Assembly (NCBI GenBank): GCA_946480915.1
Contig: CAMLLO010000003.1
Coordinates: 124,001-188,000 of the forward strand
Source of the DNA: an uncultured Sphingobacteriaceae bacterium
GTDB lineage: Bacteria; Bacteroidota; Bacteroidia; Sphingobacteriales; Sphingobacteriaceae
Direction of reading: 5' to 3'
Length of the DNA stretch: 64,000 nucleotides
The notes under the pieces are model-generated. The model did not search any database. It was not told where the DNA came from and saw nothing but the letters and a program-made list of their open reading frames with translations. Below are positions 37,101-45,282 of the stretch, piece by piece. The translations under genes were made by a program, and so were the position numbers. The number at the start of each line of letters is the position of its first letter. Position 1 is the first letter of the stretch.

Positions 37101-37865
37101 AAGAAAATTATCAACTGGTCGGCTAAGCCCGATGCAAATTCGGAATGGCAAAAGGTGGATCTGAGTCAGGTATTTAATGATGTCGTAACTAATATTTTTA
37201 AGAATAAATATCTCTCTCCACGACCGACTTCACCAACCCTGCAACTTCCTTTACAGGGAATAGGGAATTGGTGCTATCCTTTAACTACGGCAAATATCGA
37301 TGACTCCGGATTGAGAAATGCGGCGTCAGCGAAAAATGAAATTACCATTCCAAATGGAGTTCCTTTCTCGACACCTTCAGAGGCTGATCGGAAAAATATC
37401 ATTTTCACATCCCAATGGGATAATTATCCTGATTCAGTTCGGGTACCCTTAAGCGGAAAATCATCTCATGCTTATTTGATGATGGCTGGATCAACAAATC
37501 CGATGCAAAGCAGGTTGGATAATGGCGAAGTACTGATTTATTATACTGATGGCACTTCGGAACCTTTGGCTTTAAGAAATCCGGAAACCTGGTGGCCTAT
37601 TGAACAGGATTATTACACAGATGAATACGCTTTTAATATCGCTTATCCGCGGCCTTATCGTGTGAATTTAAAAACAGCAGAAGTAAGCCGCAATTTCAAG
37701 GATTTCTACACCATTAAAGGATTTTCCAGCTATGGCATTGATGGCGGAGCTGCCACCATTTTAGATCTGCCCTTAAATCCCGATAAGGAATTGAAAGAAT
37801 TAAAATTGAAAACACTGGCGAACGACGTGGTGATCGGCTTGATGAGTTTGACTTTAAAAAGGTAG
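34164..37865 (+). CDS. Large DUF4450-type six-hairpin glycosidase-like protein
   Basis: A 1233-residue exported protein with a signal peptide ending near A-I-G-Q. The N-terminal 450 or so residues open with W-H-G-K-E-R-S-I-H-Y-R-P-D-G-N-D-F, which I recognise as DUF4450. A helical (alpha/alpha)6-like domain follows (about 340-720; W-R-M-R-L-N-A-W-R-G, H-Y-D-M-N-L-V-F-F-D-Q, D-M-D-G-D-G-L-Y-D-A-Y, N-W-Q-P-Y-T-W-S-L-N-N), then beta domains with a carbohydrate-binding look. Acidic residues in D-G-L-Y-D and W-R-G suggest an inverting glycosidase or a lyase-like six-hairpin enzyme, but activity is not known to me. It lies within the pectinase operon and is followed by a hairpin. Confidence 0.65.
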   Translation: MKIGRTVCIIFLSILVFPAIGQPVKSTDALWHGKERSIHYRPDGNDFVLVNGSKRFNRALYGTNTAFRVETGDLPEFALYLPGMGGNLKFGIISGTTSKWIIDAKHIETRYRPGSMLYKIKDPVLGSGTLNISVLAQADAEGVIIKASMPGVPKGIELFWTFGGATGKKFSRDGDIGADPESSFYLKPEYCKGNSFKIEKNSFVLSYGSGRVLTEAERYEIQNDADNAKEKGVLESQKQLSGLFPLGSKLHIADASRQQSPFTLAQSKGSIQPVIAGRINAAAAKEYYFLIQSPKEKPVLTYSLLPGIFAKAEGFRASLANRIKVNTPDPYINALGGALGVAADAIWEDPTYLHGAVAWRMRLNAWRGASTADPLGWHDRAKMHLSSYENSQVLSPESGPVTPDTSRNFARQAEKMGTAVFSSGYISRNPNNNKVAHHYDMNLVFFDQMLSHFNWNGDLTFAKEMWPAIKRHLAWEKRNFDMDGDGLYDAYCAIWASDALQYSGGGVTHSSAYNYRANKLAAKLAKMLGDDPAPYQKEADKILKAINSNLWLPKKGWYAEYKDLLGLKLVHPYAGIWSIYHAIDSEVPDPFQAYQALRYVDTEIPHIPIKAKGLPDKNYQIISTTNWQPYTWSLNNVATAEVLHTALAYWQAGRSEEAFKLWESMMVESMYLSSSPGGFEQLSFYDAIRGELYRDFADPIGMTSRSLVEGLFGILPNALNDTLTIKPGLPADWNHASLTVPDVAFSYRRTGNIDRYSISPTFPKSMNLRLVLNARSERIKSVLVNGRRVNWKVLTSSVNHPSLEIPAGKSSKYDIVVEWTGNSLYKPTDKTYASGTSVKLSFASAKALQVFDPQNSLDNEILNSSSIEGTIKSGSGNKTFFAKLQQGDFTWWAPLNFEIVDPVQIIAEQEQTGKALSIALKNGSEVLHGKLFVNKGSNSFTRELDLSANSSVNIEIPASALASGTNLIRFEFGDGHFVEKKIINWSAKPDANSEWQKVDLSQVFNDVVTNIFKNKYLSPRPTSPTLQLPLQGIGNWCYPLTTANIDDSGLRNAASAKNEITIPNGVPFSTPSEADRKNIIFTSQWDNYPDSVRVPLSGKSSHAYLMMAGSTNPMQSRLDNGEVLIYYTDGTSEPLALRNPETWWPIEQDYYTDEYAFNIAYPRPYRVNLKTAEVSRNFKDFYTIKGFSSYGIDGGAATILDLPLNPDKELKELKLKTLANDVVIGLMSLTLKR

Positions 37866-37949
37866 AAGGAAAAATATTCAGAACCCATAATTCAAATTGA
37901 TCTATGCTGTTGCAATTAGCGGACGCGAAATCCGGTGGGCGTTGGGCCC

Positions 37950-37994
37950 GAACAGAAAAGCGGCCGAGCATTTTCTGTTCCTGGCTTTTTTGTC
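37950..37994 (+). terminator. Stem-loop after the DUF4450-type gene
   Basis: GAACAGAAAA (37950-37959) pairs perfectly with TTTTCTGTTC (37971-37980), and CTGGCTTTTTTG follows. It lies 85 bases past the stop of the 34164 gene and 75 before the next start. A second small hairpin (TCCGC...GCGGA, about 38014-38033) follows. Confidence 0.6.
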
Positions 37995-38055
37995 AAGAAA
38001 AAATGATTAGGCCTCTCCGCGGCCATGAGCGGAAAAAGTTTAATAATAATTTATT

Positions 38056-40206
38056 ATGCATTTAATAAGAAAAACACAGTTACTATTCTCCCTTGTTTTA
38101 GCGACAATCAACGTTTCCGCTCAGCAACCCCCAATCAATCGCCAGTCCCTGGTTCAACGCCACAACATCACCAACACCCGAATCGATTCTCTGGAATCAC
38201 TTTCTCTCGGTAACGGAAAATTCGCGTTTACCGCAGATGTAACCGGCTTGCAAACCTTTCCCGAGCGGTATGCAAAAGGGGTTTCTTTGGGCACCCAGTC
38301 GGAATGGGGATGGAATCGCTGGAAGGATACTGTGGGATATAAATTTGAAGAAACGCTGAAAGAATACACACTTAACGGTAAGAAGTCAACTTACTCGATT
38401 CAGTATTCAGAACCCCTGCGCAAAAGAAATGCTGCCGACTGGTTCAGGAAAAGCGTTCACCGCATACAACTTGGAAACTTAGGTTTTGATCTTTATAAAA
38501 AAGACGGTTCTTTGGCTAGGCCCATCGATATTAAAAATATCCGCCAGACTTTAAACATGTGGACCGGCGAATTGATCAGCCACTTTACACTTGAAAATAT
38601 TCCGGTAGATGTTATAACCATTGGGCATCAGGAGCAGGATCTGATAGCATTTCGGGTAAAATCACCCCTAATTTCCTTAGGTCGTTTGAAAGTAAAGTTG
38701 ATTTATCCATATCCAACAGCTGAGTTTTTGGATGAGGGTGTAAATTATAAAGATCCTCAAAAGCATTCTTCCATGATCAGTAGTTCATTATCCAGCGGCG
38801 CTTCGGTTCAGCATCAGCTGGAGGGAATAACTTATTCGGCGAGCTTTAGATGGAATAACACTGCCACGATTGCCAAAACAGCGACTCCGCATTACTATCA
38901 GATCACTCCCGGTAAAGGGGCTCAGATCTTCGAAGTAAGCTGTTTGTTTGCTCCTGCGAAAGCAGAGCCTTCGGCATTGCCGGATTTTGTTCAGACAAAA
39001 AATAGCAGCGATATTAACTGGAAGAAGTTTTGGATGAGTGGTGCAGCAATTGATTTTACCGGAAGTACAGATCCGCGCGCAAAAGAGCTGGAAAGAAGAG
39101 TAATTACATCCCAATATCTGACGAAAATACAATGTGCCGGTTCATTTCCTCCTCAGGAAACGGGCCTGACCTTCAACAGCTGGTACGGAAAGCCACATTT
39201 GGAAATGCACTGGTGGCATGCAGTACATTTTGCACTATGGAACCGCCCGGAATTAATGACGAATACCCTCGACTGGTATTTTAAGGTGAAAGATGGCGCA
39301 AGGAAAATAGCAGAAAGGCAAGGGTTTAAGGGTTATCGCTGGCAAAAGATGACCGATCATGAAGGTTTGGAAAGCCCATCTTCTGTTGCTGCTTTCATTA
39401 TTTGGCAGCAACCGCATCCGATTTATATGGCTGAACTTGCCTATCGGGATAGCAACAATAAAGAAGTTCTCGAAAAATATAAAGATCTGGTATTTGGTAC
39501 AGCAGAATTTATGGCTTCATTTCCGGCTTATGATAGTATAAAAAATCGCTACAATCTTGGTAAGGGATTGATTCCTGCACAGGAGGTTTTCAAGGCCGAA
39601 GATACCTACAATCCAACATACGAATTGGCGTATTGGGATTGGGCCCTCCGCACTGCTCAAAAATGGCGCGAACGCTTAGGTATGCCACGAAATGCAGAAT
39701 GGGATAAAGTGATTGCAAAGCTTGCTCCGCTTCCTGAATATAACGGCGTTTATTTGTCGACGGAAAATAATAAAGACTCATTCACCAATGAGAAATGGCT
39801 GCGCGATCATCCATCTGTTTTGGGCGCTTTAGGGATGGTTCCCGCTTCGGCGAAATTGAATAAGGCAACAATGCAGCGCACCTTTGACACTGTTTGGAAA
39901 GTATGGCAATGGCCTGATACCTGGGGATGGGATTTCCCTATGGCAGCTATGACCGCAGCCCGCCTTGGCAACCCAAATAAAGCAATTGATGCGCTTTTTA
40001 TGAAAATTCAAACCAACTCCTACCTGAAAAATGGGCATAACTATCAAGACGGACGCTTGCGTATTTACCTTCCCGGGAACGGCGGAGTGTTAATTGCTGT
40101 TGCCATGATGGCTGGCGGTTGGGATGGAAGTGTTGGAGAAAATCCCGGCTTCCCGAAGGATGGAAAATGGAAAATAAGATCTGAAGGGTTTAAAAAGATG
40201 CCCTAG
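38056..40206 (+). CDS. Six-hairpin glycosidase-like protein, unassigned family
   Basis: A 716-residue exported protein (signal peptide to about V-S-A-Q). N-terminal beta-sandwich (S-L-S-L-G-N-G-K-F-A-F-T-A-D-V-T-G) followed by an (alpha/alpha)6-type catalytic domain with Q-E-T-G-L-T-F-N-S-W-Y-G-K-P-H-L-E-M-H-W-W-H (about 370-395), W-P-D-T-W-G-W-D-F-P and a final L-P-G-N-G-G-V-L. The layout, a beta-sandwich then helical barrel with E-M-H-W-W-H, is that of clans holding GH65/GH95, but I cannot place it in a known family. Glu in H-L-E-M-H-W-W is a candidate catalytic residue. Its 3' end overlaps the minus-strand gene at 40190 by 17 bases. Confidence 0.65.
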   Translation: MHLIRKTQLLFSLVLATINVSAQQPPINRQSLVQRHNITNTRIDSLESLSLGNGKFAFTADVTGLQTFPERYAKGVSLGTQSEWGWNRWKDTVGYKFEETLKEYTLNGKKSTYSIQYSEPLRKRNAADWFRKSVHRIQLGNLGFDLYKKDGSLARPIDIKNIRQTLNMWTGELISHFTLENIPVDVITIGHQEQDLIAFRVKSPLISLGRLKVKLIYPYPTAEFLDEGVNYKDPQKHSSMISSSLSSGASVQHQLEGITYSASFRWNNTATIAKTATPHYYQITPGKGAQIFEVSCLFAPAKAEPSALPDFVQTKNSSDINWKKFWMSGAAIDFTGSTDPRAKELERRVITSQYLTKIQCAGSFPPQETGLTFNSWYGKPHLEMHWWHAVHFALWNRPELMTNTLDWYFKVKDGARKIAERQGFKGYRWQKMTDHEGLESPSSVAAFIIWQQPHPIYMAELAYRDSNNKEVLEKYKDLVFGTAEFMASFPAYDSIKNRYNLGKGLIPAQEVFKAEDTYNPTYELAYWDWALRTAQKWRERLGMPRNAEWDKVIAKLAPLPEYNGVYLSTENNKDSFTNEKWLRDHPSVLGALGMVPASAKLNKATMQRTFDTVWKVWQWPDTWGWDFPMAAMTAARLGNPNKAIDALFMKIQTNSYLKNGHNYQDGRLRIYLPGNGGVLIAVAMMAGGWDGSVGENPGFPKDGKWKIRSEGFKKMP

Positions 40207-40486
40207 CTTCCCCTTCTCTTGTACATCGCTGCAATTCATTAACCCAAGCTGCCGGTTCTGCCTGCTGCTTGTGTTTTTGGAATTTTATATTTTTTAATGC
40301 GAACAACGCTCCAGCCGCTATGAGCAGTACCACTCCGTCATCTAGCGGAGTTTCCACAGGGTTGCATTCTGCTGGATTATTGATTGCATAATCTGGATCG
40401 TCGCAAGGATCAGCAGTAGGTTGTCCAAAAGAAAAAAACGGGATATATATAAATATCCCAATAATTAGAAGCTTTCGTATAGTCAT
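40190..40486 (-). CDS. Small exported protein with a PID-CTERM-like sorting tail
   Basis: A 98-residue protein. Signal peptide (I-I-G-I-F-I-Y-I-P-F-F-S-F-G-Q), a short Cys/Asp/Pro-rich linker (P-C-D-D-P-D-Y-A-I-N-N-P-A-E-C-N-P), then P-L-D-D-G-V-V-L-L-I-A-A-G-A-L-F-A-L-K followed by a basic stretch. The Pro-hydrophobic-Asp start, a Gly/Ala-rich membrane span and a basic end resemble the PID-CTERM protein-sorting class of Bacteroidota (consensus start P-I-D-G-G). Its C-terminal extension past the basic stretch (about 30 residues) is longer than usual. It lies 41 bases downstream of the T9SS cargo gene on the same strand, so the two are probably one transcript. Confidence 0.55.
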   Translation of the reverse strand: MTIRKLLIIGIFIYIPFFSFGQPTADPCDDPDYAINNPAECNPVETPLDDGVVLLIAAGALFALKNIKFQKHKQQAEPAAWVNELQRCTREGEARASF

Positions 40487-40527
40487 CTCACGTCCGTAAT
40501 TCTCTTTTCATTCTGGTGCAGCGGGTG

Positions 40528-43500
40528 TTATTCTTTGATGAATTTTGCTTTCCCAATTAGTGAATTAGATTGTGAGTCTCTGAGTTCGAGGATGAAGGAG
40601 CCCTTACTTAAGTTTGATACATTGTGAGTTAAGGCTTCTGAGTATGCGTAAATGGCCTTATTTACAGGCTGTCCAAGCAGGTTGTAAATTGTCAGTTCTA
40701 TCGGTCCGCTTTTTCTATCCAGTTTAACATGCAGCTGATTAAGAACTGGGTTGGGGAACAGCGTTAATTTTAGGTTCGAAGCACTGTCCTCAGTTGAAAT
40801 CGGATTTGCTACGGTACTTTGTTTCGCAATTTCCTGCGATTTCGAGCTTCTGAAGATAATATAAAACCGCTCACTTCCAAATGTCGTGCTGATGCTTTTA
40901 TCAATCAAAAAGGTGTAAGAAATATCAGATTTTAAACTAATGGTTTTGTTCAAATAGTTATCAGTCAGCAGAATGTCGCTGAAATCGGAAAGAAAATTAC
41001 CAGCTAAACTTATCGAATATGTGCCAGAGTCTTGTCCGCTTACCTGTAGTTTAACTTTGGTGTCTGTCTCCGTTTTCGGAAGGTAATTAATAGCTAAAAG
41101 TTCATTATCAGCAGACAAGCTACCGAGAAGAACATCGCCCTCTCCCCAATATCTGGCATCTCCAGCTGTTTTATTGCTGCTGCTGCCAGGTTTAAACGCG
41201 ATTATAGTTTCATCAGAAGAGCTGGAGCCGATTTGTTTTGCCTGTAGTTTAATGTACTCGGTTATTGTTGTTTTTGGCGCCAGAGCTGAAGTTGAAGCAA
41301 CGCTTTTCGTTTTATCCCCCATTACTCGCATAGCTGAGTTTGTAGTGAATTTGCTCTCCTCAGTAAACTGAAGAACTTGTCCCGGCTGGTTTGCCTGAAC
41401 AAAGAACCCTTGTCCGGGTATTATATACTGAGAGGCCCCGTTTGTTCCAGTGCCTAAGTTTACATCATAAACCGCGTAGGTGTTATTCTGTTTAATTATC
41501 CACACCACTTTGAAAGGTGTAGGTGCCAACAATTTTTGTAGATCAACAACGGATGGATATGGATTTCCAACAAGATTAAATCCGTCGTCGTTTACAACAT
41601 TATAATTGGTATAAGAAAGAGGGACATTTATATTCCCTTTATTGACGTTTCCAAAATATTCCAGCACTACGCTTTCAGGGGTAACATAGGGTTGGTTAAC
41701 TTTGTAATAACTATTAGTTCGGTTTCCTCTGAAATAAAAGTTAAATCCATTGCCGGTATTTATGCGTTCCGTAATGCTTCCGATACTATAATATTGTACT
41801 TGGCTGGGAGAGGCTTCTTCTCTATATCGGCGGATGGTCGGCCCATAGGGACTAACTGTTGATCCTAAATCAAATCCATTTGCCGGCCCGTTTGTTCCGG
41901 TAACCAGCATGTTTTTCTGTAATTGGAGGTATGTAAACGCGGTACTTGAACTGATTGGATCGATGGCGTCGTAAACAGGTGAACTAAGTGGTATATAGCC
42001 CCGGCTTCCGCCTTTTATAAAAGATTGAACGGTTACTTTTCCTGATATATCAGCGCCATTAAGCAATGGTTTAATGTTGGAATTTCTGGTAGAGTCGGCT
42101 TTTAAGATTAGCTTATCGTTGGTTTGAAGTAAAGTGTTCGCACCAACTTCGAGGTTTCCTTTAACCGAGCTGAAATTCGATAGCTGTTTTACCCCGCCGT
42201 TGATAAAAGTCACGTTTGTATAATCAACTGCACCCGCTATTTGGTCTGTGCCAAGGTAAGTTACATCCCCGCCGACGAATCCGCTGGCCGTATTTGTCCA
42301 GTTGCCCGCGATTGTTATGGGCAGAATTCCAGAGTTAAGTGGAGAGTCTCCTTCGAAGTTTTCGCCAATATTTATGCCGTTAATGTTTGGCGAATAAGCA
42401 ATTGTTGCCGGAGAAATAATCGAAAGGGTGCCAGAGAGATTAAAGGGGCGAGCTGCGTTCGCATTGATCGTTTTTATGCCGGATCCAGCTAGCCCTAGAT
42501 CATTATATGTTACCTCAGCATCTACATTTTGAGCACTTGCTCCTTTATAGATTATTTTACCCACAGATCTTATTATATTCATTCCAATAGCCGAGCGATT
42601 GAAAGGTGTTGCAGATATTAAATTTAGAATACTGCTGCTATCCGCAATAAAAGTCGATGTATTCGATGTATTCGCGTTAATAGTCTGAATAAGGCCATTT
42701 ATTAATACGCTGCCCGCAGAAAGCTCAAAGGCTGCATCGTTTCGGAAGCCATTGATTTTAGAACGGAGAATCAGATTGCTGGCCGTTAAATTTGAGATGG
42801 TTGAGACGATTTTCGAAATCCTATTTGCCGTAAATACTGGATTTGAGCTTGATTCTGTTAGTTGAAAGTTATTTACAATAATAGTACCCGGCCCTGAAAT
42901 AGTATCTGTTATTGATGCGTCGGTGGCCTTTAGTATAATATCACCTGCGTTTAAAGTGACATTGCTATCCACCTTTAGGTTTGTATATTTTGCTGTTCCC
43001 AGGTAGATGCTTCCAATGGATGCATTGGAAGGAACGAAAGGCTGTGCGATAAAGTCCTGTGTTCCAAGATATGCTATGTCTGTGTTTCCGGGTACATATC
43101 CCCCGCTCCAGTTGTCGGCACTGTTCCAGTTTCCGGGGGCGAGGTCTGAATTCCCCAGCCAAATAGTAGTTCTTGCGAATACAAAAGTTTGCCCCGGTAT
43201 ATTGTAAGTATTGTAAGAGTACGTTTGCGGGGAGCTTTGAATAATTGCTGCAGAGGCCTGCCCGCTCGAAAATTTCATCTGGATGGTATTGTTCAGTACA
43301 GTGCCATTAGTGGTATAGTCGGCCACAAAAAAGTAATAACGTATTGGCGACCAATTAAATGATTCTGCTAGTTTAGGTATACTTAAAGCTGTTCCTGTGC
43401 TCTTATTTATAGTTATTGATGCAATTAAACTGTCGTCTGTAGAATAAATATTATCGACAGATCTATATAACCTTCCATTCGAAAAGTAACTTCCAATATT

Positions 43501-44307
43501 ATTTGAGCTGGTAAGATTAAACTGACTTAACGTGGCTATGCCTTTTACATTTACTCCAAACCCAAAAAGCACAATGTTTTTTTGGTTGAATGTAATCAGG
43601 GCAGGTGAAATGCCATTCGTTCCGCTATTTTCGTTGCTAACTTCAACCGATGGGGGAGAGATATTAAAGGTAGTTCCGCTGATGTTTGCGCCGTTGAAAC
43701 TTCCTTGTGAATGTACGATTGCATTGGCTTTCTGAATGCTCGAAAAATTAAATTGGATGCTTCCCGGTACTACTCCTGTTGTACTTGTGTAATCTGCCAC
43801 CAAAAAATAATAAAAGGTTTTTGCAGTTGAATCGGCATATACCTCAGATAATCCTTCAATGGTTATATTATTTAAGTTGTTCTTTTTCCAGGAAATAATG
43901 CCACTCAATAAGTTATCTCCAGTCGAACGAATACTATCACTGGATCTGTATAACCGAAAATTCGAAAAGTAGTTATTTCGGGTGTCAGGAGACGATATTC
44001 CAATGTTAAATTCTGTTATAGTTAACGGACCTGTGGCAGTTACTCCGAATCCGAACAACACTAAATCTTTTTGACCTAATGTTAAAGAGCCCTGACTTAT
44101 TCCGTTCGACGGACTATTTGCGTTTTTTACAGAAATGTTCTGTGCCAAACTTTCTGTTAAGGAGAAAAAGCTTAAAGCTATAAAGAATATTACGCTGTAT
44201 GGTGTTTTTTTTCCGGCCTTTATCTTTAGGGAAAAAGCCCCGAATTTAGCATTAAAGACGTTTTTTAGGTAGAAGTTTAAACCGGGTTTAGGAGCTTTAA
44301 ATTTCAT
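40528..44307 (-). CDS. Large T9SS-secreted surface protein with type A sorting domain
   Basis: A 1259-residue protein. The N-terminus is unusually long: about 35 basic/aromatic residues come before the hydrophobic stretch, with cleavage near A55-Q56. Residues 57-215 and 218-375 are two similar units (I-S-V-K-N-A-N-S... / V-E-V-S-N-E-N-S..., each with L-V-L-F-G-F-G-V and R-L-Y-R-S). A passenger-like middle follows with N-W-N-S-A-D-N-W-S-G-G-Y-V-P-G and many short beta repeats. The last 75 or so residues are a type A T9SS sorting domain (L-T-L-F-P-N-P-V-L-N-Q-L-H-V, I-Y-N-L-L-G-Q-P-V, K-G-S-F-I-L-E-L). T9SS exports such cargo and attaches or releases it at the cell surface. It is divergent from the DUF4402 gene; an adhesin-like role is inference. 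Confidence 0.85.
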   Translation of the reverse strand: MKFKAPKPGLNFYLKNVFNAKFGAFSLKIKAGKKTPYSVIFFIALSFFSLTESLAQNISVKNANSPSNGISQGSLTLGQKDLVLFGFGVTATGPLTITEFNIGISSPDTRNNYFSNFRLYRSSDSIRSTGDNLLSGIISWKKNNLNNITIEGLSEVYADSTAKTFYYFLVADYTSTTGVVPGSIQFNFSSIQKANAIVHSQGSFNGANISGTTFNISPPSVEVSNENSGTNGISPALITFNQKNIVLFGFGVNVKGIATLSQFNLTSSNNIGSYFSNGRLYRSVDNIYSTDDSLIASITINKSTGTALSIPKLAESFNWSPIRYYFFVADYTTNGTVLNNTIQMKFSSGQASAAIIQSSPQTYSYNTYNIPGQTFVFARTTIWLGNSDLAPGNWNSADNWSGGYVPGNTDIAYLGTQDFIAQPFVPSNASIGSIYLGTAKYTNLKVDSNVTLNAGDIILKATDASITDTISGPGTIIVNNFQLTESSSNPVFTANRISKIVSTISNLTASNLILRSKINGFRNDAAFELSAGSVLINGLIQTINANTSNTSTFIADSSSILNLISATPFNRSAIGMNIIRSVGKIIYKGASAQNVDAEVTYNDLGLAGSGIKTINANAARPFNLSGTLSIISPATIAYSPNINGINIGENFEGDSPLNSGILPITIAGNWTNTASGFVGGDVTYLGTDQIAGAVDYTNVTFINGGVKQLSNFSSVKGNLEVGANTLLQTNDKLILKADSTRNSNIKPLLNGADISGKVTVQSFIKGGSRGYIPLSSPVYDAIDPISSSTAFTYLQLQKNMLVTGTNGPANGFDLGSTVSPYGPTIRRYREEASPSQVQYYSIGSITERINTGNGFNFYFRGNRTNSYYKVNQPYVTPESVVLEYFGNVNKGNINVPLSYTNYNVVNDDGFNLVGNPYPSVVDLQKLLAPTPFKVVWIIKQNNTYAVYDVNLGTGTNGASQYIIPGQGFFVQANQPGQVLQFTEESKFTTNSAMRVMGDKTKSVASTSALAPKTTITEYIKLQAKQIGSSSSDETIIAFKPGSSSNKTAGDARYWGEGDVLLGSLSADNELLAINYLPKTETDTKVKLQVSGQDSGTYSISLAGNFLSDFSDILLTDNYLNKTISLKSDISYTFLIDKSISTTFGSERFYIIFRSSKSQEIAKQSTVANPISTEDSASNLKLTLFPNPVLNQLHVKLDRKSGPIELTIYNLLGQPVNKAIYAYSEALTHNVSNLSKGSFILELRDSQSNSLIGKAKFIKE

Positions 44308-44649
44308 TTGGTCTTATTTTTCATGTTAAAAAATCAGGAGCGATATGTGGAAATTTATCCCAAGATGCGGAATAATTTCTCCTTTTTTACGCAATATATA
44401 TAAAAAAGATGCGTTTGTTTTAAATTTTCTTTCCTGTGATAAAAGATTGGGTCCTTGCCTTGTTCTTAATTGGACGTAGGATTGGTCGAAAAGTGCCTTA
44501 ATGGCTGCAGGAGAGTATTGTTGAGTATACTCCGGCGAATTGCATATTTTTCATGCCAAAAAAAATATGGGTATTTTTTTTCACAAAATGGTAACCTTAT
44601 TGCCCACCTATCGTAACAGACCGCATTAATCATTAATTTAAAAAACGTT
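44308..44649. promoter_or_regulatory. Divergent intergenic region: T9SS cargo gene and DUF4402 gene
   Basis: The 342-base region must carry promoters in both directions. It has a 10-bp perfect palindrome GAGTATACTC (44523-44532), several T/A runs, and TAACAGACC (44614-44622), which recurs upstream of the PL11 gene at 49589-49597. No small gene is evident. Confidence 0.4.
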
Positions 44650-45168
44650 ATGAATTATTTTACAAAATCTCTAGCAGTGGTATTGGTAGTGTGTGGATTC
44701 TCTGCTACTTCATTTGGTCAGGTAGCAGACAATGCTACGGCAAGCGCAACAATTGTTACACCAATCGCTATCGCGAAAACCGTAGACATGAACTTTGGAA
44801 ATGTGGCAATAAGTACCGCATTAGGAACGGTAGAATTGGCCCCTACCGGCACACGTACGCCAAGTGGTGGGGTTACTCTTCCAGCAACTGCAGGAACAGT
44901 TGCTGCGGCGGAATTTGATATTACCGGTGAGCCCAATTACACTTACTCAATCACTTTGCCTTCAACAGATCATACCATCACCCATTCTGGAGGTGTTGAA
45001 ACTATGATAGTCAATGGATTTACAAGTTCACCAACTCCAACAGGTACGTTGGATGGAGCAGGCGCAGAAACAGTGACAGTTGGTGCTACTTTGAATGTGG
45101 CTGGTAGCCAACTTTCAGGCCTTTATGTTTCATTAACTCCTTTTGATGTTACCGTTAACTATAATTAA
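44650..45168 (+). CDS. DUF4402 pilin-like protein
   Basis: A 172-residue exported protein with a signal peptide ending near S-F-G-Q. The mature part has the DUF4402 layout: an alternating beta start (A-T-A-S-A-T-I-V-T-P-I-A-I), D-M-N-F-G-N-V-A-I, a G-G-V-T-L strand, A-E-F-D-I-T-G and the terminal strand F-D-V-T-V-N-Y-N. From memory, DUF4402 proteins are small beta-sandwich proteins found with chaperone-usher-like genes. Here it is followed by a strong terminator and then a PapD-like chaperone, a second DUF4402-like gene and an usher-like gene. That arrangement suggests it is the abundant major subunit; the subunit role is inferred from context. The ATG at 44650 follows an A-rich stretch. Confidence 0.85.
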   Translation: MNYFTKSLAVVLVVCGFSATSFGQVADNATASATIVTPIAIAKTVDMNFGNVAISTALGTVELAPTGTRTPSGGVTLPATAGTVAAAEFDITGEPNYTYSITLPSTDHTITHSGGVETMIVNGFTSSPTPTGTLDGAGAETVTVGATLNVAGSQLSGLYVSLTPFDVTVNYN

Positions 45169-45183
45169 TATTTAAAATCTTAA

Positions 45184-45213
45184 AAAAAACGCTGCCTAAT
45201 AGCAGCGTTTTTT
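45184..45213 (+). terminator. Strong rho-independent terminator between the pilin-like and chaperone genes
   Basis: AAAAAACGCTGC (45184-45195), loop CTAATA, GCAGCGTTTTTT (45202-45213): a perfect 12-bp stem including six A-T pairs, with the T-run in the right arm. It lies 15 bases after the pilin-like stop and 69 before the chaperone start. Read-through would give low expression of the assembly genes and high expression of the pilin. Confidence 0.92.
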
Positions 45214-45282
45214 ATTGCCTGATATTCTCAAATAATTAGAGGGTTCGCATTACGATCCTGAGTTATCATCTAAATTACGCCT

